From the NCBI GenBank assembly GCA_902488725.1, contig CABTXO010000042.1:1-9479 (forward strand): DNA of 9,479 nucleotides. The letters run 5' to 3'. Below, piece after piece: positions 1-6,415 of this stretch (position 1 is its first letter; every line of letters starts with the position of its first letter). The notes beneath the pieces were generated by a model. That model saw only the letters and a program-made list of their open reading frames with translations. It did no database searches and was not told where the DNA came from. A program made the position numbers and the translations under genes. The DNA comes from an uncultured Bacteroidales bacterium (GTDB taxonomy: Bacteria > Bacteroidota > Bacteroidia > Bacteroidales > UBA932).

Positions 1-385
1 CGGGTCCGCAGACCTGCGCCGTCAGCGGCAGGATGCGCGTGTCGGGCACCCGGTGCAGGATGCTGAAGGTCACCAGTCCGGCCGGATGGGCATGGATGAC
101 GGACCGCGCCTGCGGATTCATCCGGTAGATCGCGCGGTGAAAGGGATATTCGGAAGAAGGGCGGTGCGGGCCGATGACGGTCCCGTCCGGCTTGACGCAC
201 ATGATGTCGGAAGGCTTGAGCGATCCTTTGTCGATGGAGGCCGGGGTGATCCAGAGATCCCCGTTGTCGTCCAGGATGGAAAGGTTCCCGCCGCTGGTGG
301 TCGTCATGCCCGTGCGGTAGATCCGGCCGATGATCAGCGCGAGCTGCTCGGCGGGATGCATCAAATTGATATCCAGTTGTCTCAT
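1..385 (-). CDS. Class II aldolase/adducin-family sugar-phosphate aldolase, FucA-type (N-terminal part, runs off the left edge)
   Basis: The first 128 residues of a zinc-dependent class II aldolase are visible; the C-terminus lies beyond the window. Seen: a glycine-rich phosphate-binding motif TTSGGNLS (residues 29-36), ITPAS at 46-50, then SSEYPFH with Glu79, and HAHP with His98 and His100. By family knowledge, Glu79 matches the catalytic Glu73 of E. coli FucA, and the two histidines match zinc ligands His92 and His94; the 19-residue Glu-His spacing is the same. It reads as closer to fuculose-1-phosphate aldolase than to E. coli-type RhaD. The start at 385 lies one base after the rhaB stop, so the two genes are almost certainly co-transcribed. 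Inferred role: cytoplasmic cleavage of L-rhamnulose-1-phosphate to DHAP and L-lactaldehyde. Substrate assignment rests on context; fuculose-1-phosphate or another 1-phosphate is possible. Confidence 0.88.
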   Translation of the reverse strand, partial: MRQLDINLMHPAEQLALIIGRIYRTGMTTTSGGNLSILDDNGDLWITPASIDKGSLKPSDIMCVKPDGTVIGPHRPSSEYPFHRAIYRMNPQARSVIHAHPAGLVTFSILHRVPDTRILPLTAQVCGP

Positions 386-386
386 A

Positions 387-1823
387 TTAGATTGATACGT
401 TGTGCGGAGAATAGGTTTTGACGGAGCAGGTGTCGGCGATGATGCGCCGCATCTCCCATCTGTCTTTCACGAGTCCGGCCGCCTTGGCCTGCACCATCAC
501 GTTGCCGATGGCCGTCGCCTCCATCGGTCCGCACACGACGGGCATGCCCGTCGCGTCCGCCGTCCACTGGCTGAGGGTGGCGTTGGCTGAGCCCCCGCCG
601 ATGACGTGCAGTTTCCGGATCTCGAACGGGGCGAAGCGGCGCAGGCTGCCCATCACGTCCACGTACTTGGACACGAGGCTGTGGTAGATGCAGCTGATCA
701 GCTCGCCGTCCGTCTGCGGGACGGGCTTTCCCTGCGCACGGAGCCGGGAGCAGATGGCTTCGACCATGTCCGCGGGGTTGGCGAAGCACGGGTCGTCGGG
801 GTCCACCGTGGAGGGGAAGTCTTCCGCAGCCCGTGCGGCCGCCTCCATTTCGGCGTAGGAATATTCCCGGCCGGCAGCCCTCCACACCGGCCGGCAGCGT
901 TCCAGCAGCCACAGGCCCGTGATGTTCTTGAGGAAGCGGATCGTTCCTTCGATGCCGCCTTCGTTGGTGAAGTTGAGGAGCTGGGTGTCGAGGTTGATGA
1001 TCGGTGCAGGGCTTTCGATACCCATCAGCGACCAGGTGCCGCTGCTCAGGTAGGCGAAATGCTCGTTTTCGGCGGGGACGGCCGCCACCGCGCTCGCCGT
1101 GTCGTGCTCCGCTACGGCGATCACGGGGACGGGCCCCAGCCCAGTCAGCCGCTGGATCCCGGGGCTGAGATAGCCAATCTCCTCGCCCGGGCGGACGAAG
1201 CGGCCGAAGTTCGCCTCCGTCAGGCCCAAGGCCTTCAGGACCGCAGGATCCAGCCGGCGCGTTTCCGCCCCGACGATCTGCCCGGTGGTGGCCACGGAAT
1301 ATTCACAGACGGCCTCGCCCGTCAGCAGATAGGTAAGGGCGTCCGGCATGAACAGCAGCTTGGACGCAGCAGCAAACGCCGCGTCGCCCTTGCGCCGCAT
1401 CGTGTCCATCTGGAAGACGGAGTTGAAGTTCATCACCTGGATGCCCGTCCTGCCATAGAGCTCTGCGAGCGGCAGGGTTTTGAAGAATTTTTCCGGAGCC
1501 CCCGCCGTCCAGCCGTCGCGGTAGGCGGACGGAAGCCTGAGCAGTTTGCCATCGGAACCCAGACAGGCGAAATCGCACCCCCAGGTGTCGATACCGACGG
1601 AGACCGGCCGGATTCCCTGCGCGGAAACCAGCTTCAAGCCCTCCAGGATGTTGCGGTACAGTTCGAAAATGTCCCAGTAGTCGTTTTCTCCGATCCGCAG
1701 CAGGTGATTCGGAAACCGGTTGACCTCCTGCAGATCCAGACCTTTGTCCGACAAAGTCGCGAGCATCGTGCGGCCGCTCGTCGCACCGAGATCCGCGGCG
1801 AAAAAAGCTTTTTCCATATTCAT
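387..1823 (-). CDS. rhaB: Rhamnulokinase (FGGY carbohydrate kinase)
   Basis: A 478-residue cytoplasmic kinase that phosphorylates L-rhamnulose to L-rhamnulose-1-phosphate with ATP. It has the FGGY two-domain layout. The N-terminal phosphate loop is DLGATSGR (residues 11-18). [10 protein letters not shown] (78-87) and the AEHDTAS motif (238-244) follow, with Asp241 as the likely catalytic base (Asp237 in E. coli RhaB). The C-terminal ATP-binding part has SSGTWSLMG (260-268) and GGGSAN (409-414). Length and motifs fit the RhaB subfamily rather than fuculokinase or xylulokinase. The start at 1823 is chosen as the first Met; Met3 at 1817 is an alternative that removes only two residues. A 118-nt gap separates it from rhaT upstream and a candidate promoter lies in that gap. 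The aldolase gene starts one base after its stop. Confidence 0.95.
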   Translation of the reverse strand: MNMEKAFFAADLGATSGRTMLATLSDKGLDLQEVNRFPNHLLRIGENDYWDIFELYRNILEGLKLVSAQGIRPVSVGIDTWGCDFACLGSDGKLLRLPSAYRDGWTAGAPEKFFKTLPLAELYGRTGIQVMNFNSVFQMDTMRRKGDAAFAAASKLLFMPDALTYLLTGEAVCEYSVATTGQIVGAETRRLDPAVLKALGLTEANFGRFVRPGEEIGYLSPGIQRLTGLGPVPVIAVAEHDTASAVAAVPAENEHFAYLSSGTWSLMGIESPAPIINLDTQLLNFTNEGGIEGTIRFLKNITGLWLLERCRPVWRAAGREYSYAEMEAAARAAEDFPSTVDPDDPCFANPADMVEAICSRLRAQGKPVPQTDGELISCIYHSLVSKYVDVMGSLRRFAPFEIRKLHVIGGGSANATLSQWTADATGMPVVCGPMEATAIGNVMVQAKAAGLVKDRWEMRRIIADTCSVKTYSPHNVSI

Positions 1824-1861
1824 GCAGCAGTTGCTTGATCGTCACTTCCAGTATTGAACAT

Positions 1862-1893
1862 CAAATTTACACAGAATCCTGGACAATCCGAAA
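1862..1893 (-). promoter_or_regulatory. Candidate internal promoter for rhaB-aldolase
   Basis: In the 118-nt gap between rhaT and rhaB, the minus strand reads TAAATTTG at 1869-1862. This is an exact match to the Bacteroidota -7 consensus TAnnTTTG. TTTC lies 20 nt upstream (1893-1890), one mismatch from the TTTG -33 element. The -7 box ends 38 nt before the rhaB start. The sequence match is seen; promoter activity is inferred. The rest of the gap holds only weak 6-bp stems without a T-run, so no terminator is called. Confidence 0.45.
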
Positions 1894-1941
1894 TTCCAGG
1901 CGGAAGGAATTGAAGGCAGCATCTCCCGTAGCGGCGGCACG

Positions 1942-2958
1942 TCAGAAGAGTTTCTCCAGCAGCTGCGGCAGGAAGCAAGAAATGACCAGAATCACTAGGC
2001 CGTACAGCAGCACCCGAACCGTCTTTTTCGAGCAGCCTTTCCATTCCTTCAGAAGGATTCCCCAGACATTGGAGAACGTGACGTCCAGAGACATCAGGAT
2101 GCTCCAGCTGAATGCAAGCAGGGCCGTCGAACCTGCCAGGAACCCCTTTCCCAGCGACAGCCCGAAAAACTGGCTGTACCAGAGCAGGCCGGCAAGCGCG
2201 CAAAAAATCAAGTTGTTGCCCCAGACATTCCCTTTCAAATAATCTTTCCAGGTCTTGTTTTTCGCATTCTGGAAAAGGCAGTATGCCGCATTCACCAGGA
2301 AACCGCCAAACGTCACCAGGAAGACGGCAGGGAGCGTCTTGAAAATTTCCGGGGTGCCTTCCCATGCCAACGGCCTTCCGAAACCAAGGCCGATGGCGAA
2401 GCAGGAGCTCATGAAACCCGAAAGCACGGCTACCAGAATTCCCTTCCCGAAGTTGAAGTCCTTGACGGAGCCCTTCTTCTGGTCGTCACTTACTTCGGCA
2501 GCCTTCCGGGAACCGGCGATGCCGAGAACCGCGATGCCGACCAGCATGACGAGAACGCCTACGATGACGGGAGCCGTCAGATCTTCCGAGTTACCCGTAA
2601 AAAGAGGCGTGAGGATCGTTCCAAGGCCGGAGCAGAGCCCCAAAGCCACCGACTGTCCGAGGGCGACGCCGAGATACCGCATCGAGAGTCCGAAGGTCAA
2701 GCCGCCTACCCCCCAGAGCATTCCGAAAAAAATCGTCTTGATGGCAGCCGGGGAATGGGCGGCATACAGCCCGAAGAGAGAGGATCCGGCAGGAATGGCA
2801 AGCACGGTTCCCAGGATCGGGAAAACCAGCCAAGCGAACACACCCTGGACCATCCAATAGGATTCCCAGCTCCAGTCCCTGACTTTGTTGATGGGAACAT
2901 AGCTGCTTGCCTGGCAGAATGCTCCGATGGCGATGATGAGCAGTCCGAGAAATATCAT
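1942..2958 (-). CDS. rhaT: L-rhamnose/proton symporter RhaT
   Basis: A 338-residue inner-membrane protein, close to the 344 residues of E. coli RhaT, that imports L-rhamnose with a proton. About ten hydrophobic segments can be read, roughly at 1-20, 38-56, 74-92, 97-119, 130-149, 172-193, 208-229, 247-266, 273-295 and 314-334. A charged cytoplasmic-type loop (150-171) separates the two halves, as expected for the drug/metabolite transporter superfamily. Signature pieces shared with E. coli RhaT are KVRDWSWE (25-32), the glycine-rich stretch with MRYLG (93-97), GLLWYSQFF (257-265) and LLKEWKG (302-308). It lies 18 nt downstream of the RpiB-like gene and is probably in the same transcript. A weaker alternative is a paralogous DMT sugar transporter, but the signatures and the adjacent rhaB make rhamnose the best call. 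Confidence 0.94.
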   Translation of the reverse strand: MIFLGLLIIAIGAFCQASSYVPINKVRDWSWESYWMVQGVFAWLVFPILGTVLAIPAGSSLFGLYAAHSPAAIKTIFFGMLWGVGGLTFGLSMRYLGVALGQSVALGLCSGLGTILTPLFTGNSEDLTAPVIVGVLVMLVGIAVLGIAGSRKAAEVSDDQKKGSVKDFNFGKGILVAVLSGFMSSCFAIGLGFGRPLAWEGTPEIFKTLPAVFLVTFGGFLVNAAYCLFQNAKNKTWKDYLKGNVWGNNLIFCALAGLLWYSQFFGLSLGKGFLAGSTALLAFSWSILMSLDVTFSNVWGILLKEWKGCSKKTVRVLLYGLVILVISCFLPQLLEKLF

Positions 2959-2976
2959 GGCGAATGGCTCGAGATC

Positions 2977-3582
2977 CTACCGCTTGACCATCAGCGGAAC
3001 GCTGGAAAAGCCTTCCGGGCGGTCATAAAGTTCGCAGTGACAATCTCCGAGATGCTTGACTTTGAATCCGTTTGCCTTATATTCCTCGTAATTGAAGGCA
3101 TTGAGTTCGTCAATGGCGATCCGATGGAACTTGTCGAAGTCCGGCCACCATTCCCAGCCACTGCCGAAGTCGTTGTACAGGAAAGCGTCGGCGCACTGCT
3201 TGCCCAATTCCGGTGTCACATAGAAAGCTCCCATCGCGAGCACGTTCACACCGTTTCCGGTAATGGCCCTGAAGGCGGCGGGGACGGATTCGACGACACC
3301 GGCGTGGACGCCCGGGCACTTGCTCGCGGCGATGTGGATCCCCATCCCGGTTCCGCAGAAGATGAGCGCTCTTTCAAATTCCTTCTCGGTGATCATCGCG
3401 CCCACGCGAAGGCCGATGCGATGGAACATGAGTTCCGTGTCTTCGGGGTCCGAATCCGCCTTCACGCCGACATCGGTCACCGTCCAGCCCTTCTTTTCAA
3501 GATAGTCCTTGATCGCTTCCTTGAGCGGATAGCCGGCGAAATCAGCGGCCATCAGAATCTGTTTGTCTGCTACTTTTTTCAT
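2977..3582 (-). CDS. Long RpiB/LacA/LacB-family putative sugar-phosphate isomerase
   Basis: A 201-residue protein with the RpiB fold: Rossmann-like start MAADFAG (11-17), central FCGTGMG (75-81) with Cys76, and NVLAMG (113-118). By family knowledge, the Cys is the catalytic base in E. coli-type RpiB and the GTG loop holds the enediolate. Two family histidines are absent: the DHAG histidine is Phe15, and the HNDA stretch used for ring opening reads GNGV (109-112). After about residue 130 it carries an extra segment rich in aromatics (WEWW 143-146, then FNYEEYKANGF) that ordinary 150-residue RpiB lacks. This argues against simple ribose-5-phosphate isomerase activity. The start at 3582 was chosen because the family fold begins directly after it and the preceding bases look like an A-rich leader; an upstream ATG at 3624 would add 14 low-complexity residues. 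It sits between GH78 and rhaT, so a role in rhamnose or co-released sugar metabolism is inferred. The exact substrate is unknown. Confidence 0.85.
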   Translation of the reverse strand: MKKVADKQILMAADFAGYPLKEAIKDYLEKKGWTVTDVGVKADSDPEDTELMFHRIGLRVGAMITEKEFERALIFCGTGMGIHIAASKCPGVHAGVVESVPAAFRAITGNGVNVLAMGAFYVTPELGKQCADAFLYNDFGSGWEWWPDFDKFHRIAIDELNAFNYEEYKANGFKVKHLGDCHCELYDRPEGFSSVPLMVKR

Positions 3583-3627
3583 TTTTGTGGTTGTTGAATT
3601 GTTTGACGATTTTGTATGGAACATTCC

Positions 3628-6252
3628 TTATTTCAGGATTGATTTGAAATGGTATTCTCCCGATCCCACTTCGTGGACGGCGTCCCCCTTGGAAGAAGGC
3701 ACATAGACGGTAGCTTGCGCGTTCGCCGGAACGGTCACGTCCAGGAACAGGGCACGTCCCTTCTTCCTCCAGGCACTCCGGACGATTCCCTTGACCGTGT
3801 CCAACTCCCCTTCGGCAGATTCCAGATCATTGAATATGTACGGACGGACCGTGAAATGCTCGAAGGCGGGCTTGTCGAAATCGGGATTGATGCCGGCGAC
3901 GTACTTATAGAACCACGATCCCACGGAACCCATCATCGGATGGTTGTGGGAGTTCATCGCATCGCCGGTCAGATATTCCCAACGCTCCCACAGGGTGGTC
4001 GCGCGATGGGCCAGCATGAATCCCCAGCCCGGATAGGTCATCTGCGTCGCGATCTTGTAGGCGGCTTCCTTGTGGCCGTGCTCCGTCAGCATTTCGAGCA
4101 GGTATTTCGTACAGAGATTGCCGGTCGTGAGATGATAGTCGTGCGCTTTCACATCGGCGACGAGATTGTCGACGACGCGCCGGACGTTCTTTTCGGGCAC
4201 GAGGCCGAGGAACAAAGCGAAGGAGTTGCTTGCCTGGTTATTGGAAGCGTAGCCCCCCTTGGACTCATCCCAATATTCACGGTTGAAGGCGGCACCGGTC
4301 TGCTCGGCGAGGCCGGAATACCGCGCCGCATCGTCGGAACGGCCGATCACGGCGGCCATCTGCGAAAGTATCTTCGCACAGTAATAGAGGTAGCCGGTGG
4401 AGATCATCCGGCCGGGGGTGTACTTCGACACACCGGTAGCCTCGTTCACCAGGAACTCGCGCGGAGGGCACCAGTCTCCATAGTAGCTGTAATCCACGAT
4501 GCCGCCTTCGGTCCGGGAATTCAGGTAGTCCACCCAGCCCTTCATCGAATCAAAGTAACCTTCAATCAACGCCTTGTTGCCGTAGAACGTGTAGCATCGG
4601 TAGGCCAGCAGCAGGAAGCTGGCGCAGACGGGATCGGCGGGCCGGTTTCCGAAACGGAACGGCGCGACACAGGTGATGGTGCCGTCCGCATGCTGGGTGT
4701 CCACGATATCGAGAAAAAACTTCGGATAGAACCGGGACATGTCAAAATTGTAGATCGCCTGGTCGATCCGGACCGTCAAGTCATTCAGCCACCCCATGCG
4801 CTCGTCACGCTGGGGACAGTCCGTGGGCACGCTGTACAGGTTGGAGGCCTCCGTGTTGACCACCATCCGATGGATGTCGTTGAGCAGCGGATTGCTGCAC
4901 GTGAATCTTCCGGTGGATTTAACGGCCGAGCGGACGACCTTGATCCGGATGTCTTCCCGTGAAGGAGCCTTGTCCAGTCCTTCAATCTGCACGAAGCGGA
5001 ACCCGTGATACGTAAATCTCGGCTCCCAGAACCGGGGCTCGTCGGTGTCAAGAATGAAACTGTCCTCCGCCTTGGCGTTCCGGAGGTTGTCCTGGTTGAC
5101 AAGACCGTTGTCGCGAACAGTCTCCGCAAAACGGAGCGTCGCTTTCTTCCCCGCCATGCCGGTGACACGCAACGCGGCCCATCCGGCCAAATTTCTTCCC
5201 GCATCGGCGACATAGACATTCGGCAGCGGCTCCGTTATGGAAACCGGCTCCAACGTCTCCACGACCTCGATCGGTTCCACCTGCTGCGACACCATCCTGC
5301 CGACGGGCTCGTCCGTGTTGTAGGCAAAGCCCCACACCTTGTTCATCAAACCGCGGGGAAGGTGGGGGACGTAGGTCTCGGGGTTTTCCGCACGCGCATC
5401 GTATTGTTCCCCGTCAAACACGCTGGAGTACAGCGTAGATCCGGTCGTGATGGCGCGCATCTCATTGGATGTCACAAGAATCTCGGAGTCATCTTCGAGC
5501 AGGGCATGCATCTGGAAGCGCAGTCTCGGGGTGCCGTACCAGCCGGGTGCGACCGTCACCACGATCGTGTTCGGGCCGCTGTCGGCGAAACGGTCGGAGA
5601 CATCATAGGTCGCATAGTAGACGCGCTTGCTGTAAGTGCTTTGCGCGGGATCCAGGACATGCTTCCCGATTTTCTGATGATTGATTTCCAACTCGTAGAA
5701 GCCCAAGCCCGCGATGTAGACTCTCGCCTTTTTCACTTTCTTTCCGGGCGCGAAGGTATTCTTGAAACAAATCACCCGGCCGGGCATCCCGCCCGCATAA
5801 CCGATCCATCCACCGGCCCAGTCACGCTCATGAAGAAGCCCCATCTCGAAGGAGGCGGGCTCGGACCAGTCCGTGGCCGTCTTGTCATCGGTCCATGCCC
5901 GGACCTTCCAGAAATATCGACCGCGGCTCTTCAATTCCTGCCCTTGGTAGATCACCCCCGCCGACCGGGAGGAGGCTTGTCTTCCACTGTCCCACATATC
6001 GCCCGTGTTCGCGGCAAGCAATTCCAAGGAACTGGACACCAGCACCTGGTAGGCGGCCTGCATTGTGTTCCTGCAATTGGAGACCATGCGCCAGCTCAAC
6101 TGGGGACGAGCGTCATCGATCCCGAGCGGTTCTGTCTGATAATTGCATTCCAGACCAGTCAGATTGATTTCAGAAGCGTCCGCGGCGTAGAGGGTGGACA
6201 CGCACCCGGCTGAACAAAGGATGCAAAGCAATAGACGAAATCTGCAGAACAT
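3628..6252 (-). CDS. Secreted alpha-L-rhamnosidase, glycoside hydrolase family 78
   Basis: An 874-residue enzyme that hydrolyses terminal alpha-L-rhamnosyl residues by an inverting mechanism. An N-terminal signal sequence is visible (basic start, hydrophobic 7-22) with a probable signal peptidase I site near LYA/AD (21-25). Cys17 in SAGC makes a lipoprotein conceivable, but the -3 residue is not typical. Beta-rich N-terminal domains occupy about 28-450, including WKVRAW (115-120) and a carbohydrate-binding-like part near 160-330. The (alpha/alpha)6 catalytic domain covers about 450-790, with a short C-terminal beta domain to 874. Active-site residues match family knowledge: Asp478 and Glu484 in DCPQRDERMGW (Glu484 the probable general acid), Trp488, Asp491, and Glu756 in TLWERW as the probable base. 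Length is normal and nothing is missing. It is the first gene of the operon and is divergent from the sensor, so is presumably its main target. It probably acts in the periplasm or at the outer membrane. Confidence 0.96.
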   Translation of the reverse strand: MFCRFRLLLCILCSAGCVSTLYAADASEINLTGLECNYQTEPLGIDDARPQLSWRMVSNCRNTMQAAYQVLVSSSLELLAANTGDMWDSGRQASSRSAGVIYQGQELKSRGRYFWKVRAWTDDKTATDWSEPASFEMGLLHERDWAGGWIGYAGGMPGRVICFKNTFAPGKKVKKARVYIAGLGFYELEINHQKIGKHVLDPAQSTYSKRVYYATYDVSDRFADSGPNTIVVTVAPGWYGTPRLRFQMHALLEDDSEILVTSNEMRAITTGSTLYSSVFDGEQYDARAENPETYVPHLPRGLMNKVWGFAYNTDEPVGRMVSQQVEPIEVVETLEPVSITEPLPNVYVADAGRNLAGWAALRVTGMAGKKATLRFAETVRDNGLVNQDNLRNAKAEDSFILDTDEPRFWEPRFTYHGFRFVQIEGLDKAPSREDIRIKVVRSAVKSTGRFTCSNPLLNDIHRMVVNTEASNLYSVPTDCPQRDERMGWLNDLTVRIDQAIYNFDMSRFYPKFFLDIVDTQHADGTITCVAPFRFGNRPADPVCASFLLLAYRCYTFYGNKALIEGYFDSMKGWVDYLNSRTEGGIVDYSYYGDWCPPREFLVNEATGVSKYTPGRMISTGYLYYCAKILSQMAAVIGRSDDAARYSGLAEQTGAAFNREYWDESKGGYASNNQASNSFALFLGLVPEKNVRRVVDNLVADVKAHDYHLTTGNLCTKYLLEMLTEHGHKEAAYKIATQMTYPGWGFMLAHRATTLWERWEYLTGDAMNSHNHPMMGSVGSWFYKYVAGINPDFDKPAFEHFTVRPYIFNDLESAEGELDTVKGIVRSAWRKKGRALFLDVTVPANAQATVYVPSSKGDAVHEVGSGEYHFKSILK

Positions 6253-6285
6253 GGCACAGTTTCTTATGATTGGTTGTTACGTACA

Positions 6286-6293
6286 CAAAATTA
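6286..6293 (-). promoter_or_regulatory. Candidate -7 element for the rhamnosidase operon
   Basis: The minus strand reads TAATTTTG, an exact TAnnTTTG match, ending 33 nt before the GH78 start. No TTTG -33 element is found 17-23 nt further upstream. The proximal copy of the direct repeat begins 22 nt upstream of the box instead. A missing -33 element with an upstream repeat is typical of an activator-dependent promoter; this reading is inferred. Confidence 0.5.
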
Positions 6294-6315
6294 GCGATTA
6301 ATCTTCCCCGGATTC

Positions 6316-6348
6316 TTGTACTTTCCGTTCTATTTTTTGAACTTTCCG
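6316..6348. promoter_or_regulatory. Candidate operator: 12-bp direct repeat with 21-bp period
   Basis: TTGTACTTTCCG at 6316-6327 and TTGAACTTTCCG at 6337-6348 match at 11 of 12 positions and start exactly 21 bp apart, two DNA helical turns. AraC-family proteins typically bind two direct half-sites about 21 bp apart, and the adjacent hybrid sensor belongs to a family that normally ends in an AraC-type DNA-binding domain. Relative to the rhamnosidase promoter the repeat covers about -35 to -70, the usual position for an activator. Binding itself is inferred. Confidence 0.55.
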
Positions 6349-6389
6349 ATATTATTGCAGAAAAAGAAACACCTGCCGCTATTTCTTGC

Positions 6390-6397
6390 TAATTTTG
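6390..6397 (+). promoter_or_regulatory. Candidate -7 element for the sensor gene
   Basis: TAATTTTG, an exact TAnnTTTG match, lies 18 nt before the sensor ATG and would give a leader of only about 10-12 nt. No TTTG -33 element lies at the expected spacing upstream. A second poorer T-rich run (6331-6339) is one base too long to fit the consensus. Confidence 0.4.
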
Positions 6398-6415
6398 TTG
6401 AAAATCACGATCGAG

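Larger units (their letters stand above)
6285..6398. repeat. 11-bp inverted repeat flanking the divergent regulatory region
   Basis: ACAAAATTAGC at 6285-6295 is the exact reverse complement of GCTAATTTTGT at 6388-6398. Each arm contains one TAATTTTG -7-like element, the left facing the rhamnosidase gene and the right facing the sensor gene. The 92-bp interior holds the 21-bp-period direct repeat. Either both arms are promoter elements or they are paired protein-binding sites; the identity beyond the 8-bp core (3 extra bases) hints at more than chance. Confidence 0.6.

Noticed and set aside
606..1838. A 410-codon open frame on the plus strand antisense to rhaB
   Set aside because: Arg/Asp/Gly/His-rich translation with no recognisable domain, exactly opposite a convincing rhamnulokinase; a by-product of GC-rich third codon positions.
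1878..1911. Possible hairpins in the rhaT-rhaB gap (CCTGGA/TCCAGG and AATTCC/GGAATT)
   Set aside because: Stems are only 6 bp with loops of 8-11 nt, they overlap each other, and no T-run follows on the transcribed strand, so a terminator is not supported.
1820..2365. A 181-codon minus-strand frame spanning the rhaT 3' end and the gap before rhaB
   Set aside because: It is rhaT read in another frame for most of its length; Pro/Gly/Arg-rich and without family resemblance.
3583..3624. 14-residue N-terminal extension of the RpiB-like protein from an upstream ATG
   Set aside because: The extension is Asn/Ser/Thr/Lys-rich low complexity and the family fold starts right after the second Met, so the downstream start is preferred, though the upstream one is not excluded.
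3649..6213. Two long plus-strand open frames (437 and 402 codons) antisense to the GH78 gene
   Set aside because: The opposite strand has a complete GH78 protein with all catalytic residues. The antisense translations are low in recognisable structure and have no promoter or family features.
6275..6286. Imperfect palindrome around TACGTA near the expected GH78 transcription start
   Set aside because: Only the central 6 bp is symmetric; the outer arms need a one-base offset. Too short to call an operator.
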